From Sphingobacterium sp. UBA4616 (lineage in GTDB: Bacteria > Bacteroidota > Bacteroidia > Sphingobacteriales > Sphingobacteriaceae), in the NCBI GenBank assembly GCA_002386525.1, contig DGIS01000034.1:124463-188462 (forward strand): a stretch of DNA of 64,000 nucleotides, written 5' to 3'. The translations under genes were made by a program, and so were the position numbers. Positions 54,976-64,000 of the stretch are shown in pieces. Position 1 is the stretch's first letter. The number at the start of each line of letters is the position of its first letter. The notes beneath the pieces are model-generated. The model made no database searches. It was not told the DNA's origin and saw only the letters and a list, made by a program, of their open reading frames with translations.

Positions 54976-54997
54976 GGGGGATTCCACTTTATCCCCC
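54976..54997 (+). terminator. Weak hairpin after the unknown protein
   Basis: GGGGGAT and ATCCCCC form a 7-base stem with an 8-base loop, starting 21 bases after the stop of the gene at 53801. There is no T run after it, so termination is uncertain. Confidence 0.35.
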
Positions 54998-55232
54998 TCC
55001 AGTGCCGGCACCTCCTGCACAGCCTATTGCCCCCAAAAACAGCACGCTGCATCCTTTGCATACGCTTCTCCCGCTGCTCTCGGTTATACTAGCAGTAACA
55101 CCGCCATTTCCCCAATTACATTAGTCAACACTGCCTCAGATGCTTTAAAAGCAGTTTGCTTGGCGAAATCCTTCTATATAAGATTGCTCTTTGTTGTCGT
55201 TTCTTTGCTTTCAGACTTACACGTTATGCACC

Positions 55233-55775
55233 ATGAAAGCGAAAAAGATTACCTATCAGATCATCGTCATTACACTGATGGCACTTTGGATCCCGATCAG
55301 TCTGGACAAGTTTATCGACTATGAACTGTTCAAGTCTGCGATGATACAACAGCCGTTTAGCGATGGTCTGGGAATTTTACTTGCCAATACCTTACCTACG
55401 ATTGAGCTTACGGTGGGTCTACTGTTTATCGTCCCCAAGATGAGAATATGGGCATTTGGACTCTCCTCATTGCTGATGGTAGTTTTTGTGGGCTATGTCA
55501 GCTTGGCGATCTTAAACGTATGGGGCAAAATCCCCTGCGGATGCGGACTTGTGTTCCATCAGGTGGGCTGGGTGGCGCATCTGTGGCTCAATATCGGATT
55601 TTTACTGATCAGCCTAATCGGCTTGCACCTGGAGTTATCCGTGTTTAGAAATTATGGTTCAAAAAATAGCAATAATAGCCATAGTGGGGGGCATCATCCC
55701 CTACGTATAGCGATAAATTCAGAAGCTCAAGATGTCATGAAATTGAAAACCAGTGCTAGGTTAAAAAAAGAATAG
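55233..55775 (+). CDS. MauE/DoxX-like redox-associated membrane protein
   Basis: The frame reaches back to a TTG at 55191, but the ATG at 55233 starts the family-like MKAKKITYQIIVITLMALWI, giving 180 residues. It has four transmembrane helices and a Cys pair in the loop (WGKIPCGCGLVFHQVGW), as in MauE/DoxX-like proteins, which feed thiol reducing power through the inner membrane. The hydrophilic tail after about residue 145 is unusual in length. It is followed by a small exported protein gene with Cys residues, a possible substrate. Confidence 0.8.
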   Translation: MKAKKITYQIIVITLMALWIPISLDKFIDYELFKSAMIQQPFSDGLGILLANTLPTIELTVGLLFIVPKMRIWAFGLSSLLMVVFVGYVSLAILNVWGKIPCGCGLVFHQVGWVAHLWLNIGFLLISLIGLHLELSVFRNYGSKNSNNSHSGGHHPLRIAINSEAQDVMKLKTSARLKKE

Positions 55776-55955
55776 TGTACCCGATTAACAGCGGAACTTG
55801 GATTCGAGGCTAATCCAGGTGAAGGGCGCGTCTGCCAAAAGACACTTATGGTGTTCCAGCGCTACTGTCGATGGCTACGTACAGAAAACCGACGCAGCGA
55901 AGGGATAAAAAAGAAATTTAAAAAATTAAAGTAAAAAAACTTAAAAATTAAAGAC

Positions 55956-56297
55956 ATGAGAAATTCAGGTAATTTTATTAAAAAACACGGTTTGGCCGTA
56001 TTTGCCATGACACTTTTATTGGGTTATGGAGGTTTTAGTTATGCAAAATCGATGTTCAGTACGCCTTGGTATCAAATTACAAGTATGGCATCTAATCCGA
56101 ACGATGACCAATTGGGAAGTGCAACACCTGATCCCACATCGGGCGGTGAATGTGATTCCGAAGAAAAAAATACACGCTGTAACGTACAATTCAACAATCC
56201 GAACAATCACGATCTTTCAAACAAAACCGTCGCTCAAGCCTTGGCTTTATCTGGTGTAAGCATCAATGACTACACGTACAGAGACAATCCAAACTAA
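55956..56297 (+). CDS. Small exported Cys-containing protein (DUF6520-like)
   Basis: The 113-residue product has an N-terminal export signal (FIKKHGLAVFAMTLLLGYGG) and a short mature part with two Cys (GGECDSEEKNTRCNVQFN). This pattern is that of the DUF6520-type small proteins of Bacteroidota. Its role is unknown. It lies 180 bases after the MauE-like gene and converges on the SusCD-TlpA operon at a strong hairpin. The two Cys could form a disulfide handled by the MauE-like and TlpA-like neighbours, which is speculation. Confidence 0.7.
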   Translation: MRNSGNFIKKHGLAVFAMTLLLGYGGFSYAKSMFSTPWYQITSMASNPNDDQLGSATPDPTSGGECDSEEKNTRCNVQFNNPNNHDLSNKTVAQALALSGVSINDYTYRDNPN

Positions 56298-56307
56298 TAA
56301 TTTATAC

Positions 56308-56339
56308 CTATCAGCCAGCCCTAACTAGGGCTGGCTGAT
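56308..56339. terminator. Strong bidirectional hairpin
   Basis: A perfect 14-base stem (TATCAGCCAGCCCT with its complement) and a 4-base loop lie between convergent genes, 10 bases from one stop and 4 from the other. No long T run follows, but the stem is GC-rich and well placed for both. Confidence 0.85.
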
Positions 56340-56342
56340 AAC

Positions 56343-57707
56343 TTAAGGGTTTTGTTCAATATTGCTTTTTAGCATCACATCTTTAGGGATGGGAAAAATA
56401 TATCGGGTACTATTCGGCAGTAATTCATATTCCTTATCGTTTACCCTCCGCTTTAGTCGCATGGCATGATCTTCCTCTCTATTCAAGCGCCTTAAATCAG
56501 ACCATCTTATTCCTCTTAACAACAATTCTTTCTGTCGTTCCAATAAAACCACTTGTAATGCCTGCTTTTGAGATGTACTTGCTATCGGCTGAAATTTTCC
56601 AGAAACAAACCGCTTAGATAGCAACTGGTTGAGTACATCAATTCCTTGATCAGATTGCCCCAATCGAATTGCACATTCAGCTTCATTGAGCAACAGTTCA
56701 TCCCAAGCATATCCGGCAAAATGGTTTACATTTCCTAGATAGGAACCTTTGTAAAGAATATTACCTTTAGCATCCTTTTCAAAAAACAGTTTTTTTCGCA
56801 GGTCATTATCATCATAACTGTTATAAAACTCAATGGGTATTAACAGTTTTGTTTTACTGGAAAAATTTGAGCTATTTGATCCGTCAATATAGATTAATTC
56901 TTGATTTCCATTGCCATAGGTAGGAAACGGATATGCTTTTGTGCCCGATACCGTATTATAGTCGAGTACAACCCCACCAATAGCTCTGGCCTTGGTGGCG
57001 CAATCGAATGCCTGTTTATAGTCACCCAGTTGCATATAGCACCGTATCAATAACAGGTATGCTGCCACTTTGCTGGGCGAATACATATCTACACTTCTGT
57101 CAGGCAACATCCCTATCGTCAACAGCAGATCGCTGATGATCTGATTATAGGTCTGTGTGACCGTAGAACGTGTTGTCATTAAGTTGATATCGCTCTCTAT
57201 TTTGAGCGGTATCCCAAATCTATCCCATTCTGGCATACCTGCAGGCGCAGCAAACTGTTGGGCAATACTAAAAAAAGCATCCGAGCGAATGAACAATGCA
57301 CTCCCCTTTATACGGTTGTAGTCTGCATTTTGAACAGGAGTTTGTATATGATCTAATCTTTCAAGTATCACGTTGGCGTAGAGGACACGCTTATAAAGGT
57401 TGTTCCAATCGGGCACATTCTCTTGCGTATTCAATATTTCTTCAGACCAATTGTAAGCAAACTTTTGCAGCTGCGAGCTCGCCAAATTCCAGGTGTTATC
57501 CTCCACATAAAACTCACCTGCCGCGATCGTACCCAACGACTTACCTGCCCCGACATTGATGGTCGAATAATCATTCAATAATGCATCCAAATCTTCCAAA
57601 GATTGTGGGATAACTTGAGACTTGTCCCTCTTCAGTTCCAGAAAATCAGGATTACAGCCCGTTAAAAAAAGCAGCACAGCCATTATCATATTTCTTTTCA
57701 TATTCAT
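56343..57707 (-). CDS. SusD/RagB-family outer-membrane lipoprotein
   Basis: The frame extends to 57767, overlapping the SusC gene, but the Met at 57707 (or 57701) starts a lipoprotein signal with lipobox FLTGC (Cys about 18), giving about 454 residues. The body is SusD-like (YLLLIRCYMQLGDYKQAFDC, LLLRGIRWSDLRRLNREEDH). It starts a few bases after the SusC stop. It belongs to the shorter SusD subgroup that goes with TlpA-like genes. Confidence 0.92.
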   Translation of the reverse strand: MNMKRNMIMAVLLFLTGCNPDFLELKRDKSQVIPQSLEDLDALLNDYSTINVGAGKSLGTIAAGEFYVEDNTWNLASSQLQKFAYNWSEEILNTQENVPDWNNLYKRVLYANVILERLDHIQTPVQNADYNRIKGSALFIRSDAFFSIAQQFAAPAGMPEWDRFGIPLKIESDINLMTTRSTVTQTYNQIISDLLLTIGMLPDRSVDMYSPSKVAAYLLLIRCYMQLGDYKQAFDCATKARAIGGVVLDYNTVSGTKAYPFPTYGNGNQELIYIDGSNSSNFSSKTKLLIPIEFYNSYDDNDLRKKLFFEKDAKGNILYKGSYLGNVNHFAGYAWDELLLNEAECAIRLGQSDQGIDVLNQLLSKRFVSGKFQPIASTSQKQALQVVLLERQKELLLRGIRWSDLRRLNREEDHAMRLKRRVNDKEYELLPNSTRYIFPIPKDVMLKSNIEQNP

Positions 57708-57711
57708 CGTA

Positions 57712-60700
57712 TTAAAGGTTAATCTGAAAACCCATAATCCATGTCCTCGGATTAGGATAAGTAACATTTGGCATGTCGGGAATTAGCCCCAGAGCATTAG
57801 CCCGATAGATCCATGCGACATTCCTGACTGTTGCAAACAGCCGACATTCTTTATTTTTTAAAAAGCCCGGAAATGTACGGTAGGAAAACTGTAAATCGGC
57901 CAATCTCAAGAAATCCCCCTTTTCATACATCAATGCTGAATTCACATAGAGCTCATCGCGGCTGATATTTTTATCTCCAGGAAATACCGGTACAGACGTG
58001 GTCTTTTCATCACCCGGCACCTGCCACCTTTTTAAATAATCCATATGTCCTACTCCACTGGTGAACAACTGACTATAATTGATCGTGCTACGCCTAAAAT
58101 AAAAACCAAATTTATAATCCACACTCGCGCTCAAGGAAAAGTTTCCATAAGAAAACGTATTCCTAAACACCCCTGCATAGGGCGGAAATTTCATGCCCAT
58201 ATCTGCGAGGTCATCTATTTTTGCATTATTCATATATGCCACATAGTCTTTCGTCCCATCCGGGGCTAAAAGTTCGCCCGTCGCAGGATCGAGCCCACCC
58301 GATTGCCATGCATAATTCAGGTCCAGACTCTTACCAACAATAGGAATCGGCGTCGAAACCATTGTGGACATGGTCACATTGGAGTTTGCCATATAATCAA
58401 GTACCTTGTTTGCTGTATAGCTGAATGAGAGCGAGCCATTCCATTTTAGACGATTTTTACCCAGGTTGGCATTCACCGTCAGATCCACACCCTGAGTACG
58501 AAGCTTCGCATAGTTCATCAAGTTAGTAATCTGATAGAAACCAGTTTTTTCAAAAATACCAGTTGTTGGATCCATAAAGTTAACCCCTATCAGATCACTT
58601 GCATTTTTCTGATAGTACTCTACAGAACCGGAAAGCAAATTATTAAACAGTCCAAAATCTAGTCCGATATTGACCATCCGCACTTTCTCCCAACGCAATC
58701 CCGGGTTGCCAACACTTTTTAGTTGTGCATAGCTTTTTTGCGTAACAAAATTGACATCACTGAAAAACGACGTAATTGGATAAACACTAACGGTGTTATT
58801 GACGTTGCCGCTTACCCCATACGTTGTTCTGAACTTTAGGCTATTTATCCAGTCTGTTTTCATCCAGTCGAAACGATCCAGATTAATTGCACTACCTACA
58901 GACCAAAGCGGTACTCCTTTCTGATTCGTCTTTACACCGAAAAGGTTTGAGGCGTCCCAACGCAGGCTAGCGGTGAGCGACAGCTTGGCGTCATAGGTAT
59001 AGGCACCATTGAAAAAATACGATAAAAATCGATCTGTCAGTGACACCATTCCTGTTGGAGGAGATGGTACCGTCGCTGAACCGAGCGGCCTCAGTGGATA
59101 AAATGTGGCATAATCCAGATTTGATTGCGCTGTCAATACCGCATCGTTGTAGCCATACAGTCTATATCCGGGGTTGGAGAAGCTTTTTGTCTCGCGAAGC
59201 TCTGCACCTGCAATGGCATTGACCGCATTCTTCTCGCCATATTGCCGATTAAAATCCACCTGGATTCTTCCAGACTGGGATGATATTTCGTTATTAAACC
59301 CTTCTTTGATGGCCCCCTCAGGAATAATACGTTTAAGATCGGGTTGCGTGTACTGATTGACAAGATTCCGGACATAATACGAGTCAGCATCATACATATT
59401 GGTTTGATCTGTACGGAGCCGTTGATTTTGATATTTCATAGAAAGCTTCAAGCCATCCAAGATTGTATAACCCACCCCCAAGTTGATCAAAAGATCTTTT
59501 GTATTCGATCTTCTGTCTCTAAGTTTGGCCTCGTTTAGCGGCACATAGTTCCAGTCCAGGAGACCATTGACTACGGCCTGATCGACATAATCTTTGGCAT
59601 ATCGTCCTGTAACGGAAATAGGAAAGCCATTTTCATCGACCAATGCAGTATAATTTGGGAGCTCCCTGCTCCCGACCTTTAGTCCCTGCAATGTTAAACC
59701 GTTATTCTTGGATTCCATCCAGGCATAATTAAGTCCAAAGGAAAGATCCAAATCTTTTGTCAGTTTGATCTGGTTGCGGAGGCTGAGGGTATTTCTTTTA
59801 TTGTTGTTGCCCTTTACATTGGGATTATTCTTGGAAAAGGATGAAGAGAGCCAATAACTATAGATAGATCCACCGCCATTTAGCGCCAGATCATATTGTT
59901 GCAACAGCGCGGGTCTATAGAGATAGTTGCTCGCATCCTTTCTAAGATCGTGCTGTGCAAGCCAATTCCTTTTCTCAACAAACTCCTTTTCCGAAATGGC
60001 GCTGTTTTTACGATCCATTAACAAAGTGATATATTCTGGCAACGCTGAATAATCCGAAGCATCAAAATTATCCAGTTCAAAGAGCTTATCTTCTACATCA
60101 AGCATGGAAGCCGAAGGAAGATAATCACGGGAATACAAAAGATCAGGACGCTGCGACAACTGCCATGTACTGCCAAATACAAGATTATTAGATTGCGCAA
60201 ACTTTCCCTTCTTGGTGGTAATGACGATTACGCCATTCCCTGCTCTCGCCCCCCAGATGGATGCCGCTGAGGCATCTTTCAGTAAAGTGATGGATTCGAC
60301 ATCGTTTGGATTAATCGAATTCAATGAACCCTCATACGGAAAGTTATCCAAAATAATCAATGGTTCAGTCTGAGAATTGATCGTACTCAGCCCCCGCAGC
60401 CGCAGCTTAGGATCTGTTGAGAATTCGCCTGAATTAATTGACCGGTCAAACTGTAATACCGAACTTATCCCTTCGAGCCGCTCAATAATATTCGGATCGG
60501 GATTGCGATTCAGCAAATCACTGTTGATCATCTCAAAAGAGCCCGTTGCACGCTCCTTTGGAATACGATAATATCCTGTAGAGACTTCAACTTCTTGAAG
60601 CACGTTAACCCTTTCCTTTAAGACTATTTCAAAAAAACGACTTTTACCGGGGTCGACAAATATGCGCTGAGCTATTTTTCCGGTTCGGGTTACCATTAAA

Positions 60701-60906
60701 GTATCAGGCCTGACCATAGCAAATTCGAATTTTCCGAGCTGATCAGCCCGTATCAGTCCCCCTGTTCCAACAAGTCTCAAGCTTACATGACCGAGTCCGT
60801 TTCCCGCTTCATCTTTTACGATGCCACTCACCATTTGCTGCCCATAAGCATGCCCTAAAGTCCATATTCCAACTATGAACACAAACAAACATCTACAGAT
60901 TTTCAT
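57712..60906 (-). CDS. SusC/RagA-family TonB-dependent transporter
   Basis: The 1,064-residue protein has a signal peptide (FIVGIWTLGHAYGQ), a carboxypeptidase-like domain (VSGIVKDEAGNGLGHVSLRL), a plug (ITLLKDASAASIWGARAGNG) and a barrel ending IMGFQINL. It overlaps the TlpA-like gene upstream by 14 bases, showing tight coupling. There is no STN domain. The pair resembles the SusCD pair at 33965-39022 in wording (STGYYRIPKERATGSFE), but the regulator here is not in view. Confidence 0.93.
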   Translation of the reverse strand: MKICRCLFVFIVGIWTLGHAYGQQMVSGIVKDEAGNGLGHVSLRLVGTGGLIRADQLGKFEFAMVRPDTLMVTRTGKIAQRIFVDPGKSRFFEIVLKERVNVLQEVEVSTGYYRIPKERATGSFEMINSDLLNRNPDPNIIERLEGISSVLQFDRSINSGEFSTDPKLRLRGLSTINSQTEPLIILDNFPYEGSLNSINPNDVESITLLKDASAASIWGARAGNGVIVITTKKGKFAQSNNLVFGSTWQLSQRPDLLYSRDYLPSASMLDVEDKLFELDNFDASDYSALPEYITLLMDRKNSAISEKEFVEKRNWLAQHDLRKDASNYLYRPALLQQYDLALNGGGSIYSYWLSSSFSKNNPNVKGNNNKRNTLSLRNQIKLTKDLDLSFGLNYAWMESKNNGLTLQGLKVGSRELPNYTALVDENGFPISVTGRYAKDYVDQAVVNGLLDWNYVPLNEAKLRDRRSNTKDLLINLGVGYTILDGLKLSMKYQNQRLRTDQTNMYDADSYYVRNLVNQYTQPDLKRIIPEGAIKEGFNNEISSQSGRIQVDFNRQYGEKNAVNAIAGAELRETKSFSNPGYRLYGYNDAVLTAQSNLDYATFYPLRPLGSATVPSPPTGMVSLTDRFLSYFFNGAYTYDAKLSLTASLRWDASNLFGVKTNQKGVPLWSVGSAINLDRFDWMKTDWINSLKFRTTYGVSGNVNNTVSVYPITSFFSDVNFVTQKSYAQLKSVGNPGLRWEKVRMVNIGLDFGLFNNLLSGSVEYYQKNASDLIGVNFMDPTTGIFEKTGFYQITNLMNYAKLRTQGVDLTVNANLGKNRLKWNGSLSFSYTANKVLDYMANSNVTMSTMVSTPIPIVGKSLDLNYAWQSGGLDPATGELLAPDGTKDYVAYMNNAKIDDLADMGMKFPPYAGVFRNTFSYGNFSLSASVDYKFGFYFRRSTINYSQLFTSGVGHMDYLKRWQVPGDEKTTSVPVFPGDKNISRDELYVNSALMYEKGDFLRLADLQFSYRTFPGFLKNKECRLFATVRNVAWIYRANALGLIPDMPNVTYPNPRTWIMGFQINL

Positions 60907-63130
60907 GGTCTTTGGAATTTAAATGATCAACGGACTGACTTATGTGCAAATAAGGGGTTGGTTTCTCCTCGATGGCGATCTGTAAACCATATTGCTTCAG
61001 TAGATTTTGAATATTTCCAAACTTTTGCTCTTGTGCTAGCGCAATAGGAAAAGAAAATTTAGCCGGAAAATCAGGTGCTATTCCTGTCCGATCCCAGATC
61101 CTATATTCTGTCAATTCCAACGACTTTAAATTTTTGAGCGCATTCTCAATGAATAACTTAAAATGCGGTTGGTCACCAAAAGGGACAACGTAGTTTTCGT
61201 AACCTTTCTTTGGCGGACGCTGTAGCGTTCGTGACAATCTGATTTCCGCTTGTTTGATGGTATTCAGCGGGATTAGAATCGGGTAGCGTCTCATTTCACC
61301 GTATTGCACGTTTACTTTGAGCCCAAATTTTCCTTCAATCTGAGCAGCCAGTAACTTTTGCATTTTTATTCTTGCACCATTGATCCCGCTGTCTCTCGGG
61401 ACGCGCACCATAATGCTAAAATAATGCTGCCGCTTCCAATCTTCCAACTGCTTATCTTTGTATAGATCGCCCGTCCAAGTTTCCTTTGGTTTACTTTCTT
61501 CCAGATATGAAGTAAAATCAGCTCCGACATTCCATCTAATCGCGCTCTTTTTGCTTTGGTAGGGATATATTTGGTCTTTATAAGCTTCTCTATAAATACG
61601 ATCTATGGTTGAATTAATGGCATACAGCGATAACGAATCTCTGGTCTTAAACACGTTAAAATTTGTTCCAGTATAGCCTGCAATATATCCAACCAATTTA
61701 CTATCCTGGCTATCGTAAATAACATGATCAGGTAATCCATTATCCTTAGTAAAAAGCGTCGTGTTCGTATCGATTAGCTTAACCTCTGTTTTATTGAAGA
61801 CTTCAAACTTACTATCGTTTAAAACTGCATTGATATTCGCTGTATTGGCATACCCCGCTTTTGGGGTTGCTATAACACGGCCATCTTTGATCCATACCAT
61901 AAACGGCAACGCTTGATGAGAAAATCGAGTCGAGAGGAAGCTATCTTCATAGATTGATTGGTAATCCCACTTAAAATAATTTAATGTTTTCGATATATCT
62001 TTCAATCCAATGGTAGTGACAGGTATGATGACAACTTTATCTTGATCCCAGTTTTTTTTAAGCGAATCAAGTTTCTTTAAAGAGCCTAAGCAAGGGCTAC
62101 ACCATGGAGCCCAGAATTCTAATATAACCAGCTTATTTTTATGCAACGAAAGATTGGCCTGTGATACAGCTTTGGAGCTCCAGTCAACGGATTTGTGCAC
62201 GTAAGTGTAAAAATCATCGCCGACAGGATCACCCACTTTCAACGCCCGAATAGCAGTTAGCCCATCGGCCCCGCTGTCCTTGCGGGGCGTCTGAGCCGAT
62301 AAACTAAACATAGAAACTAAACATAAAAACAAGCAAGTCAAAATGATGCGATAGGCACGCTTATAATCTGCAACAGATAAAAAGCATTTTAAAGCCCGCT
62401 GAGCGACCACTTTACTTGTTGCAAGCAAAGTATCGAGATGCAACGCAAGAGAGCTACACATCACCTTAAAAGACCTCAAAACAGACCGTTTAGGTTCAAC
62501 TGTATTGGATGACACAGGATCTACTACTAATTTCTCAACCAATACCTGATCAATAGGTAACCAACTCCCCCCTTTCTCCCAGCGTTGCTCGAATTTTCTT
62601 CGAGTGGGCTTCGGGTCTCCTTCGGATAAAATACGAGTAACGGTAAAGCAAAACCCGAGGCCGACCGCATGAAAGGCAGGAATTGGGGCGAAGTTGGTCA
62701 GGAAAAAGTTCCTAGAAGGTGATACCTCTCCCCCTAGTCGGCTGGCCTTCGGCTCAGCTTTGGGATTTCTTTGGGACATGTTCGAGACATGGTCGGGGGC
62801 TCTTCGACTCGGCTTCGGCAGGGCTTCGACTGCGCTTCGGGTAGGAGTCGAAGCGCAGTCGAACAACAGTCGAAGCGTTCCCGAAGAAGAGTCGACGTTG
62901 GTACGACGCCGTGTCGAACGATCCTCAAGCAAAACCCGAAGGCTGCCCGAGGAAACGGCTGTTTTAATTTGGTTTTGAATTTCACTATTAAAGCGCTTTT
63001 TTAGTCTAACATTCTTACGCAACAGTTGCGTAAATCGCGCTATAGCTGCACTTAAGCAGTGCTTCACAGGTACTTTAAATATATAGATTATACAGCCCAT
63101 TACAAAGGCTAAAAATTTCAGGATATTCAT
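60893..63130 (-). CDS. TlpA-like thioredoxin-fold protein with an aberrant N-terminus
   Basis: The open frame of 745 residues is long for this family. Residues about 290 to 460 are a TlpA-like thioredoxin domain with active site WCSPC (Cys about 344 and 347) after a hydrophobic export segment (about 262 to 280; LTCLFLCLVSMFSLSAQ). The C-terminal 280 residues are unrecognised and envelope-type. Residues about 55 to 190 are Arg/Ser/Pro-rich and come from a palindrome-rich repeat element with no stop. Residues 1 to 47 look like ordinary protein with a hydrophobic helix. The true start may be at 63130, at the Met at 62461, or between. Confidence 0.75.
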   Translation of the reverse strand: MNILKFLAFVMGCIIYIFKVPVKHCLSAAIARFTQLLRKNVRLKKRFNSEIQNQIKTAVSSGSLRVLLEDRSTRRRTNVDSSSGTLRLLFDCASTPTRSAVEALPKPSRRAPDHVSNMSQRNPKAEPKASRLGGEVSPSRNFFLTNFAPIPAFHAVGLGFCFTVTRILSEGDPKPTRRKFEQRWEKGGSWLPIDQVLVEKLVVDPVSSNTVEPKRSVLRSFKVMCSSLALHLDTLLATSKVVAQRALKCFLSVADYKRAYRIILTCLFLCLVSMFSLSAQTPRKDSGADGLTAIRALKVGDPVGDDFYTYVHKSVDWSSKAVSQANLSLHKNKLVILEFWAPWCSPCLGSLKKLDSLKKNWDQDKVVIIPVTTIGLKDISKTLNYFKWDYQSIYEDSFLSTRFSHQALPFMVWIKDGRVIATPKAGYANTANINAVLNDSKFEVFNKTEVKLIDTNTTLFTKDNGLPDHVIYDSQDSKLVGYIAGYTGTNFNVFKTRDSLSLYAINSTIDRIYREAYKDQIYPYQSKKSAIRWNVGADFTSYLEESKPKETWTGDLYKDKQLEDWKRQHYFSIMVRVPRDSGINGARIKMQKLLAAQIEGKFGLKVNVQYGEMRRYPILIPLNTIKQAEIRLSRTLQRPPKKGYENYVVPFGDQPHFKLFIENALKNLKSLELTEYRIWDRTGIAPDFPAKFSFPIALAQEQKFGNIQNLLKQYGLQIAIEEKPTPYLHISQSVDHLNSKDHENL
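62554..62990. repeat. Palindrome-rich, TTCGA-dense element within the TlpA-like frame
   Basis: This GC-rich block has many TTCGAC/GTCGAA motifs and stands out from its AT-richer neighbours. Its core is a 15-base perfect inverted repeat, TTCGACTGCGCTTCG (62825-62839) and its complement (62849-62863), with a 9-base spacer. Several frames on both strands are open across it. In the TlpA-like frame it adds about 135 residues. Limits are approximate, taken from composition. Confidence 0.7.
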
Positions 63131-63141
63131 TATTTAGTTTA

Positions 63142-63525
63142 TTATTGGTTTTGAGAAAGCTGATAAAAAAAATCAAAGATTTCCTTGCTACTTTCGAGTT
63201 CGCAAGCAATAAATCTGTTGCTTCGGAGAAATGAAATTTCTACCTCCGATAGATTGATCTTTTTGTAATGAATTAGAAAATATGCCATTACCATGCGAAA
63301 CAATGCGACGGAGAAATTTTGTACATCTGTTGTACTGATAGTAGGATTAACTCCTCTTTCTCGATCGAAATAGATAGTCAGCAACTCTACTAGATGATTG
63401 CGACAAGTGTCCATATCATACTTAGTCCAAAAATCTTTAATACAGACTACTGGATCATACTCCAAATGATGGATTTCGTACATCGCCAGGTCAAAGGCGA
63501 CCAGTTTCTTTAAAAGCTCTTTCAT
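63142..63525 (-). CDS. Hypothetical protein upstream of the TlpA-SusCD operon
   Basis: The frame extends to 63585, but the Met at 63525 (MKELLKKLVAFDLAMYEIHH) is a better start, giving 127 residues. It is helical, without signal peptide, and has two to three Cys. It ends 11 bases before the TlpA-like frame and is probably cotranscribed. No family is recognised. Confidence 0.55.
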   Translation of the reverse strand: MKELLKKLVAFDLAMYEIHHLEYDPVVCIKDFWTKYDMDTCRNHLVELLTIYFDRERGVNPTISTTDVQNFSVALFRMVMAYFLIHYKKINLSEVEISFLRSNRFIACELESSKEIFDFFYQLSQNQ

Positions 63526-63792
63526 TTTTTTGGCTTTTGAGGGTGTATATCTGCATGGATTCTTTGAAAAAATGGGAAAAAGCAACCCCTATCGAGTTCA
63601 AAGTCTCAACACAGCCTACACTGTTAAAAAATTTATTAACTAAACCTCAGAATGCCGTTTTACTCTTTTCGTTACTGGTTAAATATATATTCGTCACGGA
63701 CATCCACAATGATTGGAAGAACCGACCCTTTGTTGTGTTACGACAATATTTTGAATAGAAAGTTGCCAGCAATAAAAAGTTTGCCTAAATTT

Positions 63793-63966
63793 ATGGTGCA
63801 AAACAATTATTTAGTACTAGCCATCTTCATTGCCTTTTTTCTCTATTTATATATTGATAAGGGTCGGTGGCAGACACGCTTAAGGGAAGTATCGCTATTC
63901 TTTTGGATAAGAATAACGAACCATTTTTATTGGCTCCTCTCCTTTTACGTGCTGTGGTATGATTAA
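63793..63966 (+). CDS. Possible small membrane protein
   Basis: A frame from 63652 to 63966 contains two hydrophobic helices in its last part (YLVLAIFIAFFLYLYI and HFYWLLSFYVLWY). The Met at 63793 gives a 57-residue product. The upstream part of the frame overlaps another open frame (63552-63758, MDSLKKWEKATPIEFKVSTQ), and it is unclear which is used. A single gene broken by a frameshift is possible. Support is weak. Confidence 0.3.
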   Translation: MVQNNYLVLAIFIAFFLYLYIDKGRWQTRLREVSLFFWIRITNHFYWLLSFYVLWYD

Positions 63967-64000
63967 ATGCTTAATCCGGCGCTCGGATTAAATTTCTGAA

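Noticed and set aside
62734..62985. Separate Arg-rich genes on both strands in the TTCGA-dense block
   Set aside because: The open frames follow from the stop-poor repeat composition; none has a plausible start context or family.

Overview
The window looks like a chromosomal segment of a Bacteroidota bacterium, most likely a Sphingobacteriaceae member such as Sphingobacterium or Pedobacter. This is judged from five SusC/SusD pairs, a hybrid two-component system, ECF sigma/FecR signalling, LytTR regulators and a promoter matching the Bacteroidota TTTG-N19-TAnnTTTG consensus. No rRNA, tRNA or CRISPR array was seen. Almost all genes lie on the minus strand.

Region by region. (1) 1-14031: a hybrid two-component sensor/AraC regulator followed by a SusC-SusD-SusC-SusD operon, with no enzyme gene in the window. 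(2) 14462-20315: a secreted leucine-rich-repeat protein, then an iron-uptake module with an AraC regulator divergent from a TonB siderophore receptor and a PepSY membrane protein. (3) 20312-27910: an AT-rich accessory island of small minus-strand genes, mostly lipoproteins. Between them lie short remnants of the RHS-repeat core (DYGARFYD...IGRWNV), duplicated cassettes, broken genes, homopolymeric G tracts and an IS3-type OrfA fragment. It reads as a graveyard of Rhs toxin-tip/immunity cassettes whose parent Rhs gene is absent, and is the most interesting part of the window. (4) 28020-32491: a small membrane protein, then an outer-membrane barrel protein in an operon with a LytS-type kinase and a LytTR regulator. 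(5) 32518-40971: ECF sigma, FecR, SusC with an STN domain, SusD and a TlpA-like thioredoxin, with a very good promoter and a terminator at the two ends. (6) 41052-51168: an AraC regulator and a SusC-SusD-(fasciclin-like/DUF4859)-(DUF5007-like)-(metalloprotease-like/DUF4859) operon. (7) 51274-63966: two unknown proteins, a membrane LytTR regulator, and a cluster of an unknown cytosolic protein, a MauE/DoxX-like membrane protein and a small exported Cys-containing protein. These face a convergent SusC-SusD-TlpA operon. The TlpA-like gene carries a palindrome-rich, stop-free element in frame within its N-terminal part.

How they work together: each SusCD pair should import a ligand through the outer membrane under its own regulator (hybrid kinase, ECF/FecR with STN signalling, AraC, or perhaps LytTR). 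TlpA-like and MauE-like proteins suggest thiol redox work in the envelope. All family calls come from reading the translated sequences; no database search was run.
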